From: Ficedula albicollis | Taxonomy: Eukaryota; Chordata; Aves; Passeriformes; Muscicapidae | Assembly (NCBI RefSeq): GCF_000247815.1 | Contig: NC_021677.1 | Coordinates: forward strand, 7,518,447-7,582,446 | DNA length: 64,000 bases | Direction: 5' to 3' | Shown here: positions 53,031 through 64,000 of the stretch, in pieces | How positions within the stretch are numbered: position 1 is the first letter of the stretch | Layout: the number at the start of each line of letters is the position of its first letter | Translations under genes and position numbers: made by a program | Notes under the pieces: model-generated | What the model was told of the DNA's origin: nothing | The model's database searches: none | What the model saw: the letters and a program-made list of their open reading frames with translations, nothing else

Positions 53031-56000
53031 TTCCAAGGTGGAAAGAGACCATGTTTTCATTTGCAGTGTGTCTAGGACAGATAGAAATTTCTTTAAGCCT
53101 GAAGGTCTTCAGTGCTGGGTTTGTGTTTTTTGCTTCACTGAGCCCGTTCCTCACTGATTTGATAATGAGAGAAAAGTGTGCTGTTAACAGCTCTAGAGCA
53201 ACATGCTGCAAATTAGGGAAATGAAAAATCTTTAACAAGAATTGAAAGGAAATAATTGATTTACGGCAGGAGCTTCAGCTAACCATGGATTAATTAAAAA
53301 GCAATGCAAAGATGAGCACGGGTCAAGAAATGAGCAAAGATTGAATTTTGCCAGGAGTGGGACTGTGAGAGGACATGGGTGGGGTGATAACAATAGCTGG
53401 CCATCGCCAGAGAGGTTGAAAAAAATCCTGTTCGTAAATGTTGAAATGTTACAAGTGAAATGCAACCAGCAAAGTGTCAGCAGCTGGTCTGGAGATGCTG
53501 CTCAGAGGGAAACATAGACATTCTCTTACATCATCCCCATCGGTGTGTTTTTGTCCTATTTATAGGGCTAAGGTAATCAGGCAGCGCTCCACAGCCAACA
53601 TATTTTGGGAGTTATAATAGATATCTCCTGGCACATGGTAGGAAAACACACAGGCAGGGATCTGTCTCCAGCTCCAGTAATGGCAGCAGCAAAGGAAAGG
53701 GCAGCTCCTGGCAGTCCTCAGGCACCTACAGCCCTGCTGCGTGGCAGGGTGTGTTCATGCACACACACAGCTCCCAGTGGGATAGATAGGGAGCAAGGAG
53801 GTGTGAATCATGCATTCCCACACCAGGGAATGAAAAGGTTACCATCTTTGAAAATGTGGGTTCATTGTCATGTTACAATGATGGTGGTTTCACTTTGTGA
53901 AAATATAGGCTGTCTTAATTATCCAATCTGCTTAATTTGTGAAGTGGAGGATTTTATGAAGGCAGATATTGTGGCTGTGTTGGTGAGGCAGTAATAATTC
54001 AGAGCCACAGTTATGAATTCCTGTTTAGTAGTTGTGGGGTTAGACTTTTGGTTATGGTGTGCATTTATTTTTCTTTATGGTTTTGTAATTATTTATATTG
54101 GTAACAGGGAGTTTGTGAACACAACTCCATTGTTGTGTTCATATGAAAGAACGATATTGTTTGCAGAACAATTATTTGGATTTTTTTTTTCCTCTAAGCT
54201 ACCTTGTCATTCAAACGTAAACATGTAGGTTGATTATAATGGGAAAACTGGGAATTACGATTATTAACTAAGGACAAGGAATTGTATTTTACAGAGGGGA
54301 AAGAGAGATGGTGTGTTCCAACTGTTCACCCAGATGTCTGTGCACTATCATCCTCACTTCTCCAGTAGAAATCTGGCATCCTAAGTCCCTCTGCAAGTCC
54401 AGCAAAAAACGTAATTCTTGCATTTCCAACCCTTCACACCCTGTTAACTTATCCTCATGCCAGGTCTCAGTAGCTTCTGGTAGCTACTGGAGTGTTACAA
54501 ACTTTGCAGAGAAATGCCAGGAAAAACAACTAGAGGCAAAAGATTAAAATCTCCTAAAAGTTGTAGAAGTGCAAGTCCTGGTGAAAATCACTGGGATTCA
54601 AAACACCATCCATTAACTGCCATGGAGAGATCCAGCTCTGGATCCCCAGAAGAGGGACATTTTTATCAAGGCAACACATTCCTGGAGGGGAGCAGTCCTG
54701 CCCTGTGGCTCCTCTGCTTTAATGAAAGGGAATTAACTTCCAGAAAGTTCAGGTTTCCCTTTGCCATGTCCTGCTGCAGACGTTCTCCTTGGTGTTCTTA
54801 AAAATATCTTCTTTTACCCATTAGTCAACTATGAAGAATTGCAATGTTCTTCCTCCCCTGCCCACAATCATAAAGAACCAGAATTAGGGTTCTCAGAGAC
54901 TGTTTTGGAGAGTATCGTAACGGTGGGAATTGAGATAAACAAATGAAAGTGGAACTTTTTGTGATCAGTTTAACTCGGCTAGCAAAAAAACCCAAAAAGC
55001 TCATCACTCACTGAACTCATCTTGAACATTTTCTCCTTGAGTGGAGGATCCCAGCAGAGGAAAAAAGGCACTTTTGTAAGCAGTGGAGGGAAATTTACAC
55101 AGATGGTGTGAGAGAACTGGCATTGTGCTTGGAGATGTAGTGGGTCAGAGAAAAAGCTGCCCAAAATAGAAGGGAAAAGATGCTGGGTTTAATTTAGAAA
55201 TGCTGTTGGCATTTTTGTTACTGGAATGAAGGGAGCCGCAAGTCTGCAAATGAAACAACCCAAACCCTTCACCACAACCATGGAGTGTAGCAAAAGTGCA
55301 TCAGCTTGGCATTTCCAGGCTTTGATACTTTTTTCCTTTGTCTTGCCAGCTTCTGGAGTGCTCTCTCACGTATTTAATTGCTTAAAGATAGCTTTTATTC
55401 CAGCCATTTCTTTGGTTTAACAACTGTAAAGCTCTTGCAACTGTTATCATTTGTGATGGTCACAAGGAAGAGACATTGTCCTATAAAATCCCCACCACAA
55501 GTCAAGCTACTTAGCAAGAGCATAATTTAGACCTTGGTTTGACTTTTTTTCTACTCCATGTGAATTGACCGAGTTCAGTTGTTTGTTAGATGCATTTGGA
55601 GCTGTTTGAGATTTTCTAGCAGTACAAGAGAAAGTGGTCCCCAATATGCCATCCTTTTTGCTTATGAAAACTCACTCTCAGAAAACTACTGGAAGAACAG
55701 AGAAATATGGTTAGTGACTCCTTGATAAAACTGGATTAAGGTTTTGTTTTATTTATGTTAGAAATAATCATTGTGGTTTAGTGGCATTTGAAACACCTGA
55801 AACCTTCTGTTTCAGCTGGTGTTTTGATATGTCATTTTTGCTTGGACTTTGGTCCTGATTTTCTGGTCTATGTGAAACAGGCAAACCATTTATGTACCTC
55901 AGAGGAGTGCTTTTAATTTAGGAATGTAGAGAATTATCAAGGGTGGTTATTTTAATCTCTGCCACTCAGTCACTAAAGGCTACGTCAGAAAGCAGATTTA

Positions 56001-58494
56001 GGAATATAAATTGGTACAGAAGTAAAATTCAGGTATTATTCCTGTAAACTGAAACTAAATCCCAAAAACCTTGTTTGAAGTCTCTGCATTTTGAGGTCCT
56101 GCACATGTCCAAAGGCACCCGAAGCTTGATAAAATTCAGTGAGTAGATCATGTGCATGCCCAAATCCTCCCTTGGTGGAGGAATCCAGCTGGGAAGGGGA
56201 TCCTCTGTGCCAATGCCACTGTCATCTGAGTTTATTGCCCAGGGCTGAATGAATGCCTGTATGTGCAAAACTGAAAAACGTGTAGATGGAACATCTTCAG
56301 CTCCAGTAGATTGTAGCTGCTGTACAACATCCAGGGAAAAGCATTGGGAGGGCTGCAGGGACTGCAGTGGCCGATTAGTTTAATTCTACTGGGTGTGTTA
56401 CAGACCCAAGCAGCAGATTAGATGTCAAGTTTATTGTACAGTGGGATAAGTTCCCAAACTTTTCACACTGCTCCTTATCTCCGGAAAGCACCTGCCCCCT
56501 GGGCCGGGCTTCCAGGGTAATTTGAGTGAAAGGAAAAACAGCAGAAGCTGTGGCAAGGACTAGCAACTGCCCAAAGTAACCCTCTGTGTTGGCTTCCAGG
56601 TTGCAGAGCCCAGAAAACTGCAGATTTCATAGCCGATGGTAAAATTCATGAGGTTAAAATCTCTGAAGGTTGTTTTGTGGGGCAAAATTTCCTCTGAATC
56701 TCCAGAGGACCTGAGAAAGTCTGAAAAGAGAGTTTGGAGAGAAGCAAGTATGACTTTATCTGGCGCTATGCAGCAAAATATTGATCTCAGTCTGTGATTT
56801 TGAAGTTAAATTATCTGGGAAAATGGGCTTCAGGGGTGCAAGCAGTAGTAGGAGATGCCATGCATGTTATATAATCGTAAAGGCAGAGTTTAATATTCAT
56901 CATCTTTGTTTTCATTTTGTTCTCTGCCTCTGTAATATGCTCTTCCCCACACTTTCTGTGTAAGGGCTGTCAGAGGAAAAAGAGACTGAAATCTCATCTC
57001 TGTTGCTTGCAAAGGATGTGAGGCATCCAATAAAGCAAATAAATAATAAATGAAAGTAAAAATCTAAAATAAAAACGATAGCAATAACAACAACAATAAT
57101 AATGTTTGCGACATTCAAAAGCGATAAGTTCTTAGTCCTACAAGGAAGCAAGTTGGGATTCAAGCATATGCAGAGGTTTCCATTGAGAAATATGGGTTGA
57201 AACACACAAAAAGCTCTAGGACTACAAAGAAATGCATCTTTACTTGCTTTATGTATTCTTAGGTTATTACAGAGGATTTACACCAAACATTAAAAGGCTC
57301 AGCCCTGACCAGGAAAGGTTGGCAGAGAGGGAAGCAACCAAAAGGAAGTGCAGCTAATGTCTCTCACCACTGATACTTGAGTCTGGGTAGATAATTAATA
57401 GATAACGTCTGTGGAGATAAGTGCTCCCAAACCAACAGAATTCCTTCTTTTCGTGCCCTGCAAATGGTTTCCTTTGTTCAGGTCCTTACAGCAGCTCTTG
57501 ACCACATCCAATTTTCCATTGGATGGAAAAGCACTGTACTGGAGTTGAAACACGTCATTTTTAGTAGCTAGGGAAGTAACACAGTGGCTGGGTAATAGGT
57601 CCTATCACACAGGCACATCCTTGGAAAATCTACTCTATTTTTACTAGGAGAGCCCCTGCCATCAATTTGCTGTCGGACCTAAGTTCCTTAATTTTTCCCT
57701 GCAAGTAAAGTGAGAATGCTGTCCTTTTTGGGATCATTGTGCATATATTTCAGCAATATGTGCTATGATGAGTATTAATAAGCCTGTCTCCAACTGACCA
57801 AAAGATTACTTCTTTAGTTTTTATCAGTGAAATATGATCAGTCATCCAGAAATTTAGTTCTCTGGTATACTCTCCGCTTACCATAATGAGGAAGTATATC
57901 TCAAGAAATATATGGTTAGAAATAATGCTTTTATGTTTTCTATATTTTGTTATTTTTGCCTCAAATCGCAGCTCAGTTCAGCGTGATCTGACATGGTTGA
58001 AATACTGAAACCCCCACTCCTCCAAAGCAGTGTTTATTATAGAAACCACAAACTTAACCTAACTTAGAGCAGCTTTTCCAGCAGTGACATAATTACAGTA
58101 GTTATTGTTGCAATAAACCAGATGTTCCTGAGCTGGAAGGAAAGAACTTCCCCCCCCATATTACATTTGTTACGTTGCCTCTTTTCAAGTTGCACATCAG
58201 CTGTTCAGAAAGTACTCTCTCCGTTGAGTGTCACTTACAAATTCTTGCTGGATGAGTCTTTTAGGGCAAAGGAATGAAATGCTGGCCAGGTTCTGAATTT
58301 TCACTGCTCTCCTTAAAGCCTCCAACATGACAGTTTTCAGTGTCACTAATTCTTGCCCTGGTTTAAAGATTTTTTTGGGTTTTCTTTGTCCTTTAAGACA
58401 CTCGGCTGAAAAAAACCTGAAAACCCAACACTTTAGAAAACCTACTTATTGAATTAGTACATTGTTCTGTGTGAAAAGGAGTGTTCCACTCCTA

Positions 58495-58540
58495 CAAAAT
58501 CAATGGAGTTTGACACAGACTTCAATGGAGCCACCATTTT
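58495..58540. mobile_element. Possible ancient CR1-type remnant
   Basis: AAAATCAATGGAGTTTGACA and CAGACTTCAATGGAGCCACC form the paired CAATGG(G)AG signature of old amniote CR1 repeats. Confidence 0.45.
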
Positions 58541-59477
58541 AGTCACTATTTTGAGCAATTTAGTTATTAGACAACATCTTTTGAACTGCTTTGTCAGCTG
58601 TGGTTGCAACTCCAGACCATGAACAACTGTTCAACCTGAACCACGAATATCCAACATTACTCCAACATTACAGATCTTGTATTTTTAACAGTGTGTTAGT
58701 CAACACATTTCTAATATTTCCCAGCCAAATCAAGCCCTAACTGCAAAAATGTGTTTCCAATAAAGAATTGGACTGCATTTAAACCGCTAGGACCTTAGAC
58801 AAAAAAACTGTTGTATATATTTCATGTGTGCAAGAAACCTATCTAGGAACAACAACTACAAAGAGTCAAGAAGTCAGGAGACTGCTTTATTGCACTTACA
58901 GAGCCATATAATAATACAATATAGAAACAGAAACTAGGCTTGGGGTTTTGTTTACTCATAGGTAAGTTCTCATGAAAATACAGGAACAGTAAGAATTAAT
59001 TATCTTATCAACTATCTGAACAAGTCACAGCAATCCTGGAAGAAACCTTTGTAATGCTCAGGTACATGTGCTGCTCTTTTTTCTGCTCACTCATGGTAAA
59101 CTATTAGTCATCCCTCCCCATGGCGACTGCAGTGTGACGAGGGAGGAATTCACCCCGTGATCTCCTAAATTTACACTTTGTAAAAATGTAAATGTTTCTT
59201 ATAGGAAGAATTTACATGGCTCTGAAATATGGTCCAACTTTTCACTGATGTGGTAGAGGATGCAGACTATTGGCCTGGTTTTAAATCTTTGAAAAGATTT
59301 AAAATAAAATAGCCATAAAATAGCTGAGGAAACCCAAGAGGCACCCACACGTTTGGAAGCAGATTATAAGAGAGCTCTGCTGCTCAGCCACAATCAGCTC
59401 CCTGCTTTCAAAAGACATGGTATCGATTTTACATTTTTTGCCTTCCTAAAGGGAACGTGTCAGAGCTGAAGTAAATA

Positions 59478-60513
<1,036 letters not shown>

Positions 60514-63500
60514 GCATGCAGGGCTCATGTCCAGGGAACCTTGATGTCTTTCCCATCACTGAGGCTGGGAGGCCTCTTTGTTTCCTCCCCTGGCTGTGAC
60601 ATGCCCAGCAAATATTTCCACCACCCACACTTGATTCATTCTTAACTCTCCTCACCCACTCATCATTACAGCTGTGCAAAGCATCCGTTACAAACCCTGG
60701 AGCCATCCAAAACCGAGCTTTTTAACTTCGCTCTGTGCTTCACATCCAGCGGGGATTGGTTGGACTTTTGAGTGGATTAACTTTTTGAGACAATCGACCC
60801 CCAGTTTCATGCAAATCTGAGCCCAGGTTAAGGTGAGTGATTTATGGGTTGCATAGTTTGAAAATCACTGAGAGAGTTTCACATCACTGTGTAGATCTCT
60901 GTCAATATTTATGGAAATTGAAAAAGATGTGTGCATAGTACACTGCAAAAGGGAATAATAACAACAGTGGTCAGATCCCAAATGAGCTCTGTGCCTTGCA
61001 AAAAATTCCTGGTGTGAAGGATTTGGGCAGGGGGAAAAGGAAAAAAAAAAGCTCTTTTTAACTCTTTAACACTTTATTGCTTCAAAGTGTAAGCGACTCT
61101 TAAATTTTTTACGACATTCCTTTATTTAGCACATATGCATGCCACTAGTGGTTCAATTAGACAGGAACTCTGTAAGGAGTTGCTGTAATGATACTCTCAG
61201 GCAGGAAGTAGAAGGAAACTCAGAGTCCAAAATTCAGATGGAAAGTTAGAATTTTCTGTAGTCAAAATGAGAGATTTATTTGGTTGGTGGCAAAAGTTTG
61301 TGTCTGCAAAGTTTGGATTTGGTGCTCACTGGGATTTTGGGCAGTGCAGTTAGCAAAAATAAGCAGTTAAGAAGAATCTAGATTATGCCAGCCTTACTGA
61401 GTGACACCTTGCTCTGTCATCTTTCAGAAGTCTGGGGTAACCTGCTTTAAAGCCACTGGCAGAAATTACAGATAAGCAAGGTTTTCTAAATAAAAAGCAG
61501 TTTAAAGGTCAGGATTCAATATAGGAGGTTCTGTGGCTTCTTAGACAGGATCAAAGAAACTAATCTCACATATTAATTTAAAAAAAAAGCCCAGACCACT
61601 CAAGGCAGAAGTATCAAACTGGTTGCTTAACATCTTGATTTCTGTTTGCAGCATGACATCTTTTTGTCCGCAAAAGAATCCTTTTCTATCAAGAATGAGC
61701 CCATGCAGAAGACTGTAAACACCTTACTAGATCCCAACTGTGGAACACTCCTTCCTGCTGATACGAAAATATTAATTTCAGTGAAAGCCAGAGGGACAGC
61801 TTTTCGTGTGTGGAGAATGTTGCTTTGTCCTGTGGTGACTACAGTTATTATCTGAAATCCTGTGATGTTCCTGTTTATCAAAATGCCTTCAAGACAAGCA
61901 GAGAAAAGGTTTGGAATTTGTATAAATCACAAGGGAAAAAAAAAAAGGCTTGAGGTGGAGTTATGCTGTACTTAAGGTCATATTAAGAAAAGCAGCTGTG
62001 GGGTTCAGCTGAGCAGGAGATCCACAGTGCAAAATGGTCACCAGGGTGTGAGACACTGTTGACTCTCAGTTCTCCCAGCTGTCTGAGAGAGGTAAGGTGA
62101 AACACAGCCTACAGGTTTCTGTTTCTCCCCATTATCTTCCCAGGGAATGGGAGTGACCAAGTTCAGAGTGTATCTTACTCCATGGTAGGTGAGGAGAGCT
62201 CCGTTCCCGATGCCTGGCGAGTGCCACACACAAGGTGGAATTTGGTGGATGAGGAAGGGAGAGAGGACGAACATTCAGTGCTGCATAGGTGAGTGCTTTA
62301 TCCTGCTCTTCTGGAAGCAGAATTCCTGCCTTGATCAAGAATTATCAAGTAAAATTTGTATGGAAAATTCTGCATGGAAGCAGTAACAAATGACAGAATC
62401 AGCAGTTCTCTGTGAAGAAATGAGCCGCAAAAACAACATGTGGGCAGCCCTGGATTGCAACACCAGAACCCTAATGCCCATTTATAACAGCCCTTAGTCA
62501 CCACCTTCACCATGTCCATTTGTACTGGCTTAGAGAAGTGCTGAGCATCCTCATCCCACATCAGCATCAACACCTTGAGGACTGACACCCAGGGGCAGAT
62601 AAAACACGGCACGTTAATGTTGCATGTCACACACATGCAGAGGGCTGTGAATCAGGGATAACAATTGCTTTCAAATAAATTATGTGAGACTAGAAAAGTG
62701 ATAATGTAATTCTTGATTTGAGAGCAAAAACGCTTTGGATTCACTCCAGTAAGAGTGGTGCCACTAACAGCGCTGTTCTAAGGAGTCAGTTGGCATTTCC
62801 ACTGATAATCTTGATTCTTGGTATTGGTGTCTGTCATTTCAACTCAGGCTGAGCTGTAACTTAGTGTGAAAAAGAAAAACAAATTGCTGGATTTATAGGA
62901 TTTGTCCCTCCCCTCTCTCTGCACCACAACAGAATAAGATTTAATTTTTATGAGCTGTTTGCCAAACCTCGCATCATAAATATCTTCCTTTTAAATGGAT
63001 GGATAAAGAAAAGGAAGACAAACTATGTAAGTTCAATATTTAAGAGATTTGTTCAACACAGACAGTCCTTTCTTTCCACAAGTTGCTGTTTTTCCTTGTT
63101 AAAAATGAGAAACGTAACAAATCGCATTTAATAACATGAGGGGAAAAAATGCAGGCAATTAGTAGTGAATGCTCCAGTAAAGGAGGTGTCATAAAAATGA
63201 TATAACTGAGATTTACTGCCACTGGAGTAAGCAACAGCGTTTCCCTTCCCTCCAGCTGGAGGAGGACTTAGTTCCTAGGAAGTTCACTTCAAAGATGATT
63301 ATCTCTATATCAGCAAGTCTAGCAGCAAGGGCTCCATGGTCTTAAAAGTGAATGCTAGAGGGAATAAAGGGCTGTAAATACCCGTTTCTGCAATGATAAG
63401 GATGCTGAACCCAGCTGAAATATACAGAAATAAAATACAGTTATATGATTTTGAAAATCTGATGAAAAATCTCTGAGTAACCACATCTGCAGTCCTATCA

Positions 63501-64000
63501 CAGGTAAATCTTCCAGAGCTCTTGTTACAACTGTGACTTAAATAAGCAGTCTGGGGCCCGTCTCAGTAATTGTTATCAGATTGTTCAAATATTTCACTTA
63601 CATTTATTAACTAAATAAGGTCTCAGACCCTTTGTTCCAGCTGTATACAGAATTTACCAAATTCACTGTTCATAGTCTACATAGCAGAGGCTGAATTGCC
63701 TGGAAATTTTCAATTAATCTTGTTCAGGCTGTGACTTTCAATTAATATAAAAATGGACTAGTAAGGACTTCGTTAAACTGTCTTATTTTTGGGCTAAAAA
63801 GTAACCAGACTTTCACAATTCTGTAATGGTTAGAAGTAGTGACAAGATATTCTGGCTTTGCTTTCCAGGAACATAGGCAAGCAAATATTTTGATTACACT
63901 TTCACGTGAGCTTATTCAATTTTTTTGTTACTTGAGACAATTACAATTGCGTACAGCTTTGAACAGGCCTGAATACACAGTTGTCCACTTTTCAACCACT
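60514..64000. other. Upstream noncoding DNA to the window end
   Basis: AT-rich unique sequence with no recognisable gene, repeat family or RNA. Open frames are all below 115 codons and look random. Confidence 0.6.

Larger units (their letters stand above)
39687..59477. other. Upstream noncoding DNA, no gene seen
   Basis: About 20 kb of AT-rich sequence. It contains several tandem duplications, a MIR-like remnant near 51.95 kb, old CR1-like pieces and enhancer-like AT-rich blocks. No exon, tRNA or structured RNA gene could be supported by eye. Confidence 0.55.

Overview
The window is vertebrate, almost certainly avian, nuclear DNA. It holds one recognisable protein-coding gene, cyclin D1 (CCND1), on the minus strand. 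All five coding exons (16048-16245, 14084-14299, 13174-13333, 8045-8193, 2027-2182) join with canonical GT..AG splice sites and intact phase. The product is 292 residues, slightly shorter than human cyclin D1, and lacks the human glutamate run before the C-terminal degron. The bird assignment rests on this protein form, on CR1 retroposon pieces (19950-20315, 26835-26885) and on the absence of mammalian SINE or LINE families. The species cannot be named from the sequence.

Layout. 1-2026 is CCND1 3'UTR, whose distal end may lie outside the window. 2027-16245 is the coding span, with introns of 5862, 4980, 750 and 1748 bp. 16246 to about 16375 is 5'UTR. From there to about 16580 is a TATA-less promoter with a CRE, a TCF/LEF site and an octamer in the order I recall for mammalian CCND1. 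Everything from about 16.6 kb to 64 kb is upstream noncoding DNA. It contains CR1 pieces, probable ancient MIR-like and old CR1 remnants, several young tandem duplications, and AT-rich homeodomain-motif clusters that could be enhancers. I found no second gene, no RNA gene that I could support, and no CRISPR array or other prokaryotic system.

The most striking feature is a set of uninterrupted poly-G runs on the plus strand: 757, 492, 707, 361, 897, 1056 and 166 bases, plus one of 22, about 4.5 kb or 7 percent of the window. There is no C run of comparable size. Five of them lie in CCND1 introns or within about 3.5 kb upstream of its ATG, and none touches an exon. The last one abuts a perfect 870-bp (AAAT)n array. 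I think the long runs are more likely sequencing or consensus artefacts seeded at G-rich sites than true homopolymers, but the uniform strand polarity and placement deserve a direct check.

How the parts would work together: the promoter block links Wnt/TCF, CREB/ATF and POU inputs to transcription of cyclin D1. Cyclin D1 activates CDK4/6 to phosphorylate RB and is removed through its C-terminal phosphodegron. The long 3'UTR carries a candidate miR-17/20 family site.
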